A DNA stretch of 64,000 bases from Rhodopirellula sp. P2 (lineage in GTDB: Bacteria > Planctomycetota > Planctomycetia > Pirellulales > Pirellulaceae): assembly GCF_028768465.1 (NCBI RefSeq), contig NZ_CP118225.1, positions 4,693,001 to 4,757,000 of the forward strand. The letters run 5' to 3'. The position numbers and the translations under genes are program-made. A model generated the notes under the pieces. It saw nothing but the letters and a program-made list of their open reading frames with translations. It made no database searches and was not told the DNA's origin. Positions 18,183 through 27,097 of this stretch are shown here, in pieces. The first letter of the stretch is position 1. The number at the start of each line of letters is the position of its first letter.

Positions 18183-18576
18183 ACGGACGGCTCCTAACCG
18201 GGAAAGTGCACCGTTGCAGAATTGCAGGGTGAATCGAAAAGAAAAGTGGGTCTTGGTGAATCGAACTCTTGAGGTGCGATTTCAGTCCGAGGGCACACCA
18301 CTTGAATTTTACCACCGCACTGAAGTGGGGTGGCACTGCCAGAAACAGGGAGGGGCGGCATTTTGCAAGAAATCTGGGCTCGCGAATTGTTCCGCACCTG
18401 CTGTTTCGAGCATCGTCATTCTGAATGGCTGCTGGAACCTGCCTTGGGGCGAAAGAACTCCAAGGGCAGATCGGCCGGGGGCAGCTGCACGACCGTCGCC
18501 CGGCGGAAAGGACGCTGCAGGCGGACGAGGCGGCGACGCTTGGAAACGGGCCGGTTCCAGCGAGCGTTCTGGCGAG
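18183..18576. other. Intergenic region, GC-rich, no gene recognised
   Basis: 394 bp upstream of the sulfatase gene and downstream of a small minus-strand gene. The right half (about 18420-18560) is GC-rich with several short self-complementary words, but I could not fold it into a known RNA family. It should contain the sulfatase promoter. Confidence 0.4.
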
Positions 18577-18915
18577 CTACGACTTGCTATAGCCCAACTC
18601 CCGCATCACCACCAGCATTTCATCGCAAGTGATGTACCGACGATGGTGAGTCATTTTGTACTTGTCGATCGCGGCGGCCAATTCTCGGCCATCGGCGGAG
18701 AGATCCGCGTGCGAGCTACCAAACTGACGACGTTCGCCAGAGAACGAACCAGCGGATGACTCCCGGTCGCGACGGCGATCCTGCCGGACCACTTGTTCGG
18801 AAGAACGAGCATCTTGGCGGTTCGCGTTCGACGCAAAAGCGGAACGGACCCGACGCGGCGGAATCACTGTCACGGGCGGTGGTTGGCTAACATTTGTCGG
18901 CGTTGGGAGCGGCAT
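18577..18915 (-). CDS. Small conserved-looking hypothetical protein
   Basis: 112 residues from the ATG at 18915 (a TTG lies one codon upstream). The N-terminal ~70 residues are low-complexity, rich in Pro, Arg and Ser. The C-terminal ~35 residues look folded: AAIDKYKMTHHRRYITCDEMLVVMRELGY, a helix-turn-helix-like pattern. That contrast and the clear start/stop suggest a real gene. No function can be assigned. Confidence 0.5.
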   Translation of the reverse strand: MPLPTPTNVSQPPPVTVIPPRRVRSAFASNANRQDARSSEQVVRQDRRRDRESSAGSFSGERRQFGSSHADLSADGRELAAAIDKYKMTHHRRYITCDEMLVVMRELGYSKS

Positions 18916-19218
18916 CAATTGGGATCCTCACACGGGTAACGGGCGTGTCTTGCACACGTTTTCGAGAGACCTCTCACACCAACCCTAGGTCAAAAACCGA
19001 CGGAAGGCGGCCGAAAAACGATTTTGATCCCCATCGAAGGGGGCTGTCTGTAGCAAAGGTTCCTGTTGGAGAAACAAAACGGAGTGATTCGAGTCTGGTT
19101 TCGCAATCCCTTGGAAATCGTTACCGTTTTGGCAGCGGGATCAGCTCGCAAAATGTGTGAACCGCCGCGCTGATTTCGCCTTTTCCGTTTGCTTCCTCTG
19201 ACACGACCTGACGCCGAG
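18916..19218. other. Intergenic region between divergent genes
   Basis: 303 bp between the small minus-strand gene and pyrH. No RNA or protein gene recognised; the pyrH-frr promoter should lie here. Confidence 0.4.
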
Positions 19219-19998
19219 ATGCCCGACATTGCCCCATCAAGTCAACCCGACGGCGATTTACGTTATCGCCGCGTGATTTTGAAACTCAGTGGCGAAAGCC
19301 TGGCCGAATCTGGCAAACGGGGGATCAGCGAGAACGAACTGTTGGCGATTGCCCGGCAGATCAAATCCGCTCACGAATCGGGTTGCCAAATCGCGATCGT
19401 CAACGGCGGCGGCAATATCCTTCGCGGGGCATCGTTCTCCGGTGCCAACGCCTGCGTCCAAGAAGCCACGGCGCACTACATGGGCATGCTGGCGACGGTG
19501 ATCAATTCCCTCGCCTTGCAAGACGCTCTGGATTCAATTGGATTGCAAACGCGCGTCATGAGCGCGTTGCCCGTCGATCGGGTCGCCGAACAATTCATTC
19601 GTCGTCGCGCTATCCGGCACCTCGAAAAAGGCCGCGTGGTCATCCTTTCCGGAGGAATCGGAAGCCCCTTTGTGACGACTGACACGGCCGCCGCTCAGCG
19701 TGCTCTGGAGATCGAAGCGGACGTGATTCTCAAAGCGACCCGCGTCGACGGTGTCTACAGCGACGACCCAGAAAAGAACCCCCATGCGGTTTTGTACGAG
19801 CAACTCAGCTACAACGAAGTGATCCAAAAGAAGCTGCGAGTGATGGATGCCACCGCAATTGCGCTGTGCAACGAACATCGCAAGCCGATCTTGGTGTTTA
19901 ATTTCAAGCAGGACGGCAACATTGTTCGTGCCGTCCGCGGTGAATCCGTGGGAACCTGGATCGGTGACCCACAGGATACGCAAACCAACCAACGTTGA
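19219..19998 (+). CDS. pyrH: Uridylate kinase
   Basis: 259 residues from the ATG at 19219; an in-frame TTG at 19189 would add ten residues and is less likely. It phosphorylates UMP to UDP in the cytoplasm. Amino-acid kinase features: [12 protein letters not shown], the glycine-rich [30 protein letters not shown], and the pocket [43 protein letters not shown]. The C-terminus keeps [14 protein letters not shown]. frr follows by 40 bp, the classic bacterial pair of pyrimidine kinase and ribosome recycling. Confidence 0.95.
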   Translation: MPDIAPSSQPDGDLRYRRVILKLSGESLAESGKRGISENELLAIARQIKSAHESGCQIAIVNGGGNILRGASFSGANACVQEATAHYMGMLATVINSLALQDALDSIGLQTRVMSALPVDRVAEQFIRRRAIRHLEKGRVVILSGGIGSPFVTTDTAAAQRALEIEADVILKATRVDGVYSDDPEKNPHAVLYEQLSYNEVIQKKLRVMDATAIALCNEHRKPILVFNFKQDGNIVRAVRGESVGTWIGDPQDTQTNQR

Positions 19999-20038
19999 GT
20001 GCAATCAGCCTTTCCCCTCCTCAATCCCCCAGGATGAC

Positions 20039-20602
20039 ATGATGACGAGCGACGAGATATTGATGGACGCCGAAGAGCGAATGGACAAAGCCGTTTCGGT
20101 GCTGCAACACAATTTGTCGGGGATTCGTACCGGACGAGCCAACCCAGGCTTGGTCGATTCGATCAAAGTCGAAGTCTACGGATCGTTGACGCCACTGAAG
20201 CAATTGGCCAGCATCGGGACCCCCGAACCACAACAAATCTTGATTCGCCCGTACGACGCCACGACCATCAAAGACATCGAAAAGGCACTGGTTGCCGGTG
20301 ACCTGGGGCTGAACCCTCAAAACGACGGACGCGTCATTCGCTTGAACGTCCCCCCGTTGTCGGGCGAAGTCCGCAAAAAAATGGTGGCGAGAATCAAGGA
20401 ATTGGCAGAGGAAGCCAAGGTCTCGATCCGCAATATCCGTCGCGATGCGAACAAGGCTGCTGAAACAGCTGAAAAAGACAAGGAAATGACGGAAGACGAT
20501 CGCGACAAGACCAAGGATCAGGTGCAAGAGTTGACCAAGAAGGCTGAAAACAGTGTCAATGAATCCGCCAAAGCTCGCGAAGCGGAAGTGATGGAGGACT
20601 GA
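20039..20602 (+). CDS. frr: Ribosome recycling factor
   Basis: 187 residues, the normal length for Frr, from ATGATG at 20039-20044 preceded by AGGA. It splits post-termination ribosomes together with EF-G. Typical phrases: NLSGIRTGRANPGLVDSIKVEVYG, LKQLASIGTPEPQQILIRPYD, and the long helical C-terminal hairpin with VSIRNIRRDANK. It follows pyrH and precedes a zinc-ribbon membrane protein gene by 6 bp, so the three are probably cotranscribed. Confidence 0.96.
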   Translation: MMTSDEILMDAEERMDKAVSVLQHNLSGIRTGRANPGLVDSIKVEVYGSLTPLKQLASIGTPEPQQILIRPYDATTIKDIEKALVAGDLGLNPQNDGRVIRLNVPPLSGEVRKKMVARIKELAEEAKVSIRNIRRDANKAAETAEKDKEMTEDDRDKTKDQVQELTKKAENSVNESAKAREAEVMED

Positions 20603-20608
20603 TCCTCG

Positions 20609-22318
20609 ATGACTCAATCGGTGCAATGCCCGCGATGTCTCGTGGCCGTCGCGGTCAGCGACGACGCCGGGGGGACACGCGTGGTTTGCCCGCATTGCCG
20701 AGAAACGTTCTTGGTCCCAGGGGTTTCTGCCAGCACCACCAATGATGACGACGATTGGTTGGTGCTGAGCGACCCGCCAGTGAAACCTGCGGTCAAACCG
20801 CAGGACGCGAACATCTCGCCGACCAAGATCTCTCGGTCGCCTCCGCCCCAGCCCGCTGCGACGGGCCCGGCAACCAAGTCCAACGCGGCAGCCGACGAGC
20901 CCCCAGCTTCCGCCGCGGAGGGCGACATGTTTGGCATGGACCTGCCTCCGGTCGACTCCGACGCAGATTCGGAGGATGCCGACCCGTTTGGGTTCGACAA
21001 CATTCAAGATCTCTCGGAGGGCTCCGCTCCGGTCGCCGCGTCAAAACCTGCCGATGCCTTTGACGATCCCGACGACCCCTTCAACTTCGACGCGATGGAG
21101 GAATCGGTCCAGTCGTTCCCAGGGGCCGCCGAACCTGCTGCTCCTGGTTCCAAGGATCCAACCGTCGATCCGTTGTTTGAACAAGCCGCCGCCTTGGCCG
21201 CTGCTGCCAGCAAGCCCAAACCGCCGTCGTCGGACAAACCGGTCGCTCACAACGTCGAGTACGAAGAGCAGTACCGGGTCCGATGCCCGGTCTGCGCAAC
21301 GATGATGAATGTCACCGCAGCCCAAGCGGGCAAGCAGATTCGTTGCCACGATTGCCACAAGACGATCAAGGTGCCGCCGGCCCCGCGCAGGAAGAAGAAG
21401 GTCGTGATTGACATGGATCGGGCTCAGTCCTTCCAGTTCAACGAATCCACAGTGACCCAAAGTGATCGGCCCGCCGATCCGTTCCGCAAATCCGCTCAAG
21501 AGCTGTTGGATCAGGCCGCGCGCACGGAAGAAGAGGCGCCGGCACCCGACTTGGATGTCCCCAAGATTTCCGATTGGGCCAAATCCATCTTTGGAATCTT
21601 TGGTCAACTGAGCGTGACCGTTCACTGGCTGATTCTGTCCACGATCGGGTCTGCCATCGCCGCCATCGCCATCGCCACTGGTTTCGATGCGGCGTTGAAG
21701 TTTTTGTTCCCAGCCGGAATCGTTTACGGGGCGTTGGTTTTGGCCTGTGGATTCACCATCCTGCAATCAGTCAGCAACGACGAAGACGAAGTTTCGGAAT
21801 GGCCGCTGACGCTCGAACCGCTGGAGTGGCTGGCCCCCACGTTGTTCTGTTTTGCTGCGGTGGGACTGACGGGCGGCCCGGGATGGATGATCGGGACATT
21901 GGCGTTCGGTCAAACGTTGGCAACCGTCTGTGTGACCATGTTGTCGGTGTTTCTGCTGTTCCCATTCGTTCTGCTGTCGATGTTGGACATGCAGAACATG
22001 TTTGTTCCGTTTTCGCCTGAGGTCGGACGCAGTGTGACTCGGTGCGAGGAAGCTTGGGGCGGCTTCTATCTTTCGGCCGCCTTGATCTTCTTCGCTGCCT
22101 TTCTGATCTTTGTCTCGGCCAGTCTGATGTCCCCGATCGCCGCCGCGGCGGTGTGCATTTTCACTGGCACGGCGGGAACGTTCATCTATTTCGCCATGCT
22201 GGGACGGTTGGCCAAAGCGATCGGCCAAGCCGTCAACGACAAACCGCGAGAGAATGACATCGAGGAAGTTCGCGAAAAAGATCGTGAAAAAGATCGTGCT
22301 CGCGAAGCCGGCGGCTGA
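20609..22318 (+). CDS. Membrane protein with two MJ0042-like zinc ribbons
   Basis: 569 residues. The N-terminus carries one zinc ribbon (CPRC...CPHC, residues 7-31), then a long Ala/Pro/Asp-rich linker, and a second ribbon (CPVC...CHDC, about 229-250). The C-terminal half has about five transmembrane helices (about 335-520) and ends in a charged tail. Both ribbons resemble the MJ0042 finger, a common N-terminal module in planctomycetes and proteobacteria. It sits 6 bp after frr. Function unknown; the ribbons may bind a nucleic acid or a partner at the cytoplasmic face. Confidence 0.7.
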   Translation: MTQSVQCPRCLVAVAVSDDAGGTRVVCPHCRETFLVPGVSASTTNDDDDWLVLSDPPVKPAVKPQDANISPTKISRSPPPQPAATGPATKSNAAADEPPASAAEGDMFGMDLPPVDSDADSEDADPFGFDNIQDLSEGSAPVAASKPADAFDDPDDPFNFDAMEESVQSFPGAAEPAAPGSKDPTVDPLFEQAAALAAAASKPKPPSSDKPVAHNVEYEEQYRVRCPVCATMMNVTAAQAGKQIRCHDCHKTIKVPPAPRRKKKVVIDMDRAQSFQFNESTVTQSDRPADPFRKSAQELLDQAARTEEEAPAPDLDVPKISDWAKSIFGIFGQLSVTVHWLILSTIGSAIAAIAIATGFDAALKFLFPAGIVYGALVLACGFTILQSVSNDEDEVSEWPLTLEPLEWLAPTLFCFAAVGLTGGPGWMIGTLAFGQTLATVCVTMLSVFLLFPFVLLSMLDMQNMFVPFSPEVGRSVTRCEEAWGGFYLSAALIFFAAFLIFVSASLMSPIAAAAVCIFTGTAGTFIYFAMLGRLAKAIGQAVNDKPRENDIEEVREKDREKDRAREAGG

Positions 22319-22352
22319 GATCACGCCGACCGGCCACCACGCCGATCGGCCA

Positions 22353-22388
22353 CGTTGCTTAGAACGGCCGCGTTGCTTAGAACGGCCG
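22353..22388. repeat. 18-bp perfect tandem duplication over a stop codon
   Basis: CGTTGCTTAGAACGGCCG occurs twice, at 22353-22370 and 22371-22388. Each copy contains TTA, so on the minus strand the last codons and TAA stop of the small gene are duplicated just downstream. Confidence 0.9.
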
Positions 22389-22616
22389 CTCGTCGGAGTC
22401 CTCACGCGGATCGCCGCACCAACGGTTCAGGGCTTCCAGCACCTCATCACGCTCCGCTGAGCTCGTCCATATCGAATCTTCGACGTCCAACCGGATCTCG
22501 TAATAGCCTTCGCGTTGGCAATCTTCTTCGCCACAAAAGTGTGGCAGATCTGCAACCCAAACGACTCGGTACAGAGGCAAGTGCTTGTCGTCGACTTTGA
22601 CGATCGGCGAAACCAT
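22377..22616 (-). CDS. Small hypothetical protein
   Basis: 79 residues from an ATG. It is acidic with a compact composition: VVWVADLPHFCGEEDCQREGYYEIRLDVEDSIW, then a helix ERDEVLEALNRWCGD. The regular hydrophobic spacing suggests a folded alpha/beta protein. Three cysteines might bind metal. It lies 132 bp upstream of proC on the same strand. Not recognised. Confidence 0.55.
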   Translation of the reverse strand: MVSPIVKVDDKHLPLYRVVWVADLPHFCGEEDCQREGYYEIRLDVEDSIWTSSAERDEVLEALNRWCGDPREDSDERPF

Positions 22617-22748
22617 CGCGGCGTCCCTATGGAAAGTGTGAAAGTGAAATCGTCGATTGAAAGTCTCGCCGACTTTCGTTTCTAAAAATGAGGTGGATCG
22701 ACCGTCTGGAAGACTTCCGGTCCTGAAAACTCAGCGATGACAAACCGG

Positions 22749-23567
22749 CTAAGCCAACTCGCGACTGCGATTGGCCGACGCCTGCACGGCTTGAATCATT
22801 GCTCCACGAACTGCATTCTGTTCCAGGACGCTCATCGCGGCAATGGTTGTTCCACCAGGACTGCAAACGTTGTCCTTCAGAACGCCGGGGTGCTCGCCCG
22901 TCTCACGAACCATTTTGGCGGCCCCCAAGACCGTTTGCGTTGCCAATTTCAACGCCGTGGCACGCGGCAATCCAGCGGCGACGCCGCCATCCGCAAGTGC
23001 CTCGATGATCAGAAACACGTAGGCGGGGCCGGAGCCACTGACTCCGGTGACCGCGTTCATCTGAGGTTCCGTGACCAGCGCGGCAATTCCGACGCTGCCC
23101 AACATCGTTTCGATCAATTTCACATCGTCATCGCTCACGCCCGAACTGACGCAGTAGCCGCTGGCCCCTTCCCCAACGAGGCTGGGGGTGTTCGGCATCA
23201 CGCGGACGACGCGATCGTGACCGACCCCTTGGGTCAATTGATCCAACCCGATTCCGGCCGCGATGGAGACGATCAAGCGTCCTGACCAATCCGCTGATTT
23301 GCCGTCCGCATCTTTGACCGCCAACACCTCCGCGATGATGTGCGGTTTGACGGCCAGCATCACGGTGCTGGCGTCCGAAACCGCTTCGACAGTGTCGGTG
23401 CTGGTCGTGCACCCGGGATACTTTGACAACCACCAATCGCCAGTCGCTTTGGTTTGGTGAACGACCGTCAGTTCGCTTGCTTTCAGGCATCCACTTGCGA
23501 GCATTCCGCCCACGAGAGCCCGAGCCATTTGGCCGCCGCCGATAACCGTCAATCCGGTGAGTTGCAT
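22749..23567 (-). CDS. proC: Pyrroline-5-carboxylate reductase
   Basis: 272 residues from the ATG at 23567 (a TTG at 23579 is also in frame). It reduces 1-pyrroline-5-carboxylate to proline with NAD(P)H. The Rossmann motif is LTVIGGGQMARALVGGML. Further signatures are VMLAVKPHI, VRVMPNTPSLVGEGASGY, VTGVSGSGPAYVFLIIEALADGGVAAGLPR and the C-terminal DNVCSPGGTTIAAM. Length and order of motifs are standard. The kinase gene precedes it by 55 bp on the same strand. Confidence 0.95.
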   Translation of the reverse strand: MQLTGLTVIGGGQMARALVGGMLASGCLKASELTVVHQTKATGDWWLSKYPGCTTSTDTVEAVSDASTVMLAVKPHIIAEVLAVKDADGKSADWSGRLIVSIAAGIGLDQLTQGVGHDRVVRVMPNTPSLVGEGASGYCVSSGVSDDDVKLIETMLGSVGIAALVTEPQMNAVTGVSGSGPAYVFLIIEALADGGVAAGLPRATALKLATQTVLGAAKMVRETGEHPGVLKDNVCSPGGTTIAAMSVLEQNAVRGAMIQAVQASANRSRELA

Positions 23568-23622
23568 GTCGTGGTTCAATCCATCTATCGCGTGTTGTGA
23601 AAGAGAGGACTGAAAGGACAGC

Positions 23623-25131
23623 TCAAAACATTCCCGGGGTCCGCTTTTCGATGTTGGCCAGCAACTGCATCAGCGCAACTCGAAGTTGCTTGACTCGCAG
23701 CGGCAAGGGCAGCAGCACGCGATTGGGGCCGCGTTTGGCGCGGCTGATGATGTGTCCTTGGCGTTGATCGACGAGCAAGATCGCCGGGATTTCGGCCGTC
23801 TTTTCGTCCGTGACAAATTGGTTGTAGGCCTCCAAGGCGTCGTTGCCAAGTTCGGCTGCACCAAAGATCACACAATCCGCCGGATTCTCAATGTCATCCT
23901 CAAATCGAGCCAAAGCACGCTTCGGATCGGCGATGATCAACACGCGATACCCACGTGCCTTCAACCGCTCGCGAACCGCGTTTTGCAGGTTGGCTTTTGA
24001 TTCCACCAACATCACGACGTAGCCCTCGCCCTCGTTGGTGACCACTTGGTCATCACCAACATCGGCCGCGTTGACGGTTCCGGTGGTGTCGTGGACTTTC
24101 CGTTCCGTTGGTCCCTTCTTTAGAGTTTCAAGCACCCGTTCGACTTCAATCCGCATCGCCGCGGCTGATTGAATGCGTTTCTCAGGATCGTAGGCGAGGA
24201 TCTTCATCAGCAGCTGACTGACGATCCCGGGACAGTCGGGAACGTGTTCCGAGATCGGCTTGATTTCTTGAAATCGCGACACGTTCAGCCGCGCCAAACG
24301 GTCACGGGTTTCCGTCAGTGCCGGCTCGCCCGCGATCATGTGATACAGCATGTTGCCAGTGAAGAAGACGTCACTGCGTGGATCGTCCTTGCGAACGTTG
24401 GTGCCTCGTTCCAACGCGGCGTAATCGATCGCACGTGCGTTGGGGCAATCGGCCACTTGTTCGGGGTTGTTGCGATCGGCCAAGGCGGCCAAGCCGAAGT
24501 CGACCAGCTTCGCCGTCCCGGCCGATGAAATCAGCACGTTGGACAGCTTCAAGTCACGGTGCGAAATCCCGAGCCCCGCCGCGTGTGCCAGACCGGCGGA
24601 GATTTCCATCGTGAGTTTCAACGCCAGTTCAACCGGGAGTTGTTTGCGAATCCGAACCAACTCGCGAAGCGTTTGCCCTTCGACAAACTCCATCACCAAG
24701 AACGGATTTCTCACGTCCGGAACCACATCCAAGATGCGAACGATGTTGGGGTGTTTGAGCTTCAACCCCATGCGACCTTCGCGAAGGAATTGCTCCATTT
24801 CCTTCGGTTCGTCGCGGAACCGCTTGCGGAGGACTTTGACGGCGAAAACTTCCTCGCCCTTTTGAGCGCGGTACACCCGAGCGAACGTACCAGCACCGAT
24901 CAGGTACTGGACGATGTACTCCCCGTAGAAGTAACCACCTTTGTCGCCTCGGGTCAGCTTCTCGCACTGCAACGTGGTCAAAATCCCATGTCGCTGCAGC
25001 AGCTCAATCACGTCGCTGAGTCCGCGTTCCTCTGAACCTAAGTCCGCCAGCGCACGGTCGACCGAACGGCGGTCAGCAATTCCGACCGCCATCGCTCGCT
25101 GAATGAATTCCTCGGGAGTCGGAGCACTCAT
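23623..25131 (-). CDS. Serine/threonine protein kinase fused to a degenerate receiver-like domain
   Basis: 502 residues. An N-terminal helical region (1-65) precedes a kinase domain with Gly-rich loop IGAGTFARVYRA (79-88), Lys99 in AVKVL, catalytic HRDLKLSN (Asp193) and DFG (211-213). From about residue 370 a domain with response-regulator-like order (VVMLVESKANLQ, YRVLIIADPKRALARFE, ADCVIFGAAELG, IPAILLVD) has Gly where the phosphorylated Asp should be. No transmembrane helix. The start overlaps the stop of the LRR gene by 4 bases (ATGA), so they are translationally coupled. Substrate unknown. Confidence 0.85.
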   Translation of the reverse strand: MSAPTPEEFIQRAMAVGIADRRSVDRALADLGSEERGLSDVIELLQRHGILTTLQCEKLTRGDKGGYFYGEYIVQYLIGAGTFARVYRAQKGEEVFAVKVLRKRFRDEPKEMEQFLREGRMGLKLKHPNIVRILDVVPDVRNPFLVMEFVEGQTLRELVRIRKQLPVELALKLTMEISAGLAHAAGLGISHRDLKLSNVLISSAGTAKLVDFGLAALADRNNPEQVADCPNARAIDYAALERGTNVRKDDPRSDVFFTGNMLYHMIAGEPALTETRDRLARLNVSRFQEIKPISEHVPDCPGIVSQLLMKILAYDPEKRIQSAAAMRIEVERVLETLKKGPTERKVHDTTGTVNAADVGDDQVVTNEGEGYVVMLVESKANLQNAVRERLKARGYRVLIIADPKRALARFEDDIENPADCVIFGAAELGNDALEAYNQFVTDEKTAEIPAILLVDQRQGHIISRAKRGPNRVLLPLPLRVKQLRVALMQLLANIEKRTPGMF

Positions 25132-26177
25132 GGATTCGACTTGGCTCCCTTCTGCTTCCGCTCATACTCGTGCAAACGCACGCCGAGAGTTCGCAGTTCA
25201 GCCAGGTCCTCGGACCAATCCGCGTGATTCAATTGTGTGGGAGAAAAGTAAACGTTCAAGTAAGGAGCGAAACGGCGATCACCTTCCAGGTCCGCTCGAC
25301 ACATTTCGACCAGAGGTTTCAGGTTGGCCAGCGGATTGCCGGGAGCGATCAGCATGTCCAGATCATGGAGCGCCGTCAGCGGTTGAAGGGACGTGATTTG
25401 GTTGTCCGAAATCTCAAGGGTCGTCAACCAACTGAGCTTCGAAAGGGGATCCAAACTGCTGAGTTGATTCCCGGCCACATCCAGCGACCAAATTTTGGTC
25501 AAGCCCGCCAAAGGATCCAGGCTGGTCAGTTGATTGTCGGCCAAATACAGAGTCCGCAGATTGGACATCTTCACCAGCGGATCCAAGCTGGTCAGTTGGT
25601 TGCCAGAAACATCGAGCAATTGCATCGCGACCAATTCCGCGATCGGATCGAGGCTGCTGATTTTGTTGCCCGCCAGGGTGACGGATTGCAAGCGTTTGAG
25701 ACCGGAGATCGGAGTCAAGTCTTCGATCTCATTGTCGGCCAGATCGATCAACATCAATGACTTGCAGTGCTGCAAACCCTCCAGCGATGCGATGCCTTTG
25801 CCGCTGCCAACCACACGCGAGATCTTGGCAACGTCTGCGGCCGTGATCGGTTCGTCATTGTGTCGTTTGGCGAAGACTTCCGCGCGGACGGCCTGTTCGA
25901 GAGCCTTGTCGGGGAAGATCGATTTGACGACGGGTTTTTCCTCCGCCTTCTTGGGCACTTCTTGCGTGGCGTCGGCCTTCGTTTCAGCCACTTTTTTCGG
26001 AGCTGGCTGGTCGGCCTTGGCGGGCGGCTTCACCTCGGCGGCCGGTTCGGCTGCCACGGCTTTTTCCTTCGCGTCGGCCTTCTTCTCATCGTCGGCGGAC
26101 ACGGGGGCGACCGAGGCCATGGCAAGGCAGCAGAGCGACACGAACCACAGGAAAGACAATTTTCGCGAGCTGTTCAT
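25128..26177 (-). CDS. Secreted leucine-rich-repeat protein
   Basis: 349 residues from the ATG at 26177, which opens a signal peptide ending near VSADDE; upstream in-frame codons would bury it. A Lys/Ala/Pro-rich low-complexity linker covers about 30-90. Then come about eight 22-residue repeats of internalin-like type (LYLADNQLTSLDPLAGLTKI pattern) from about 135 to 300. Such repeats bind protein partners. The stop overlaps the kinase start (ATGA), which links a probably extracytoplasmic LRR protein with a cytoplasmic kinase gene. Confidence 0.8.
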   Translation of the reverse strand: MNSSRKLSFLWFVSLCCLAMASVAPVSADDEKKADAKEKAVAAEPAAEVKPPAKADQPAPKKVAETKADATQEVPKKAEEKPVVKSIFPDKALEQAVRAEVFAKRHNDEPITAADVAKISRVVGSGKGIASLEGLQHCKSLMLIDLADNEIEDLTPISGLKRLQSVTLAGNKISSLDPIAELVAMQLLDVSGNQLTSLDPLVKMSNLRTLYLADNQLTSLDPLAGLTKIWSLDVAGNQLSSLDPLSKLSWLTTLEISDNQITSLQPLTALHDLDMLIAPGNPLANLKPLVEMCRADLEGDRRFAPYLNVYFSPTQLNHADWSEDLAELRTLGVRLHEYERKQKGAKSNP

Positions 26178-26259
26178 GGTGATGGTGCAGAACGGTGATG
26201 GAAGAAGGAGGGCGACAAAGACACCCATCATAGTCGCTGACCCCCGCAATCGTCATCGC

Positions 26260-26277
26260 CCGCTCGGGCCCGAGCGG
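26260..26277. repeat. 18-bp perfect palindrome CCGCTCGGGCCCGAGCGG
   Basis: It lies 21 bp after the stop of the pyroglutamyl-peptidase-like gene and upstream of the LRR gene, both on the minus strand. No T-tract follows, so it may be a transcript-end hairpin, a processing site or a protein-binding site. Confidence 0.6.
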
Positions 26278-26298
26278 CCGTTCCAGACCGGATTCTGC

Positions 26299-26883
26299 TC
26301 AGTGGGTCGATGCAACCAGACTTTGAATCAAAATCGCGAGCGCGGCGCTGGTCATCGGCACACTCATGCTGGGCGATTCCGAATTTTCACGTGCGACCTG
26401 AGAGGGGGCCAGCGGCAAATGCACGAACAGAGACTGAGTTTGCAGGCCGAATGCCGCTGAATAGTGGTGACTCAGGTACAACGCGGCATTGCACAAATAT
26501 GTACCCGCATGATGCGACACCGCGGCAGGAATCCCTGCATCTCGAATTTTTTGGGCGGCTGCCGACAGTGGCAAACCAGTCCGGTAGGCCGCAGGAGCGT
26601 CGGGTAGGATCTCGGTGCCATCGGTGCGGAGATTCAGGCCCACGTTCTCCAATCGCATTTGGGTCGATCCAGGAGCCTGGCCGCAATGAATCGCCAGGTC
26701 ATAGCCCGCCTGCAAATCGGCTCGCAGCCGCTCGCTCATGGTCAGCAAATTCACCGGGTATCGCCGCGTGACCAGCTCAACGGGGCCGTCGTACCAATGT
26801 GTCAGCTCCATCAGACTCATCCAGCTCGAGTTGTCCGGCCAGCGGTCGTAGGGCTCGAAAGCCGTCAAGAGAACCTTGGTCAC
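26299..26883 (-). CDS. Pyroglutamyl-peptidase I-like (C15) protein
   Basis: 194 residues from GTG at 26883. C15 family peptidases remove N-terminal pyroglutamate. The sequence keeps LLTAFEPYDRWPDNSSW (family TGFEPF...NPS), Glu79 in RLENVGLN, Cys131 in HHAGTYLCNAALYLS, and His155 in SLFVHLPL, so the Glu-Cys-His catalytic set is in place. The protein is slightly shorter than the usual ~215. Downstream and upstream genes share the strand but have 120-210 bp gaps. Confidence 0.8.
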   Translation of the reverse strand: MTKVLLTAFEPYDRWPDNSSWMSLMELTHWYDGPVELVTRRYPVNLLTMSERLRADLQAGYDLAIHCGQAPGSTQMRLENVGLNLRTDGTEILPDAPAAYRTGLPLSAAAQKIRDAGIPAAVSHHAGTYLCNAALYLSHHYSAAFGLQTQSLFVHLPLAPSQVARENSESPSMSVPMTSAALAILIQSLVASTH

Positions 26884-27010
26884 GTGTTGGGTCGTCCGGC
26901 GGGAATGCGAGAGAAGCGGAGGAGGATTCCAGGACCGAATCCCGAGCGAAAAAGCTGAAAAGGGCCCCGCAAGTATAGTTCGCTCTTTTTCACACCGAAG
27001 TCAGAAACGC

Positions 27011-27044
27011 AAAAACGCCCCCGAATCAAATGATTCGAGGGCGT
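27011..27044 (-). terminator. Rho-independent terminator of the BBP7 gene
   Basis: On the minus strand, CGCCCTCGAATCA-TT-TGATTCGGGGGCG is followed by TTTTT. It lies about 54 bp after the stop of the BBP7-type gene. Confidence 0.85.
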
Positions 27045-27097
27045 CAAGCGGTTCACTGAACTGTCGTCAACCGGCCACCGGACATGGCCGCTGACAA

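Noticed and set aside
18420-18560. Possible structured RNA in GC-rich intergenic DNA
   Set aside because: I looked for RNase P, tmRNA and 6S landmarks and found none; only short self-complementary words.
20021-21007. 328-codon minus-strand frame opposite frr and the zinc-ribbon gene
   Set aside because: It lies opposite strongly supported genes and has random-like composition; a shadow of codon bias.
25534-26460. 308-codon plus-strand frame opposite the LRR gene
   Set aside because: Antisense to the leucine-rich repeats and low-complexity linker; the minus-strand product has a signal peptide and clear repeats.
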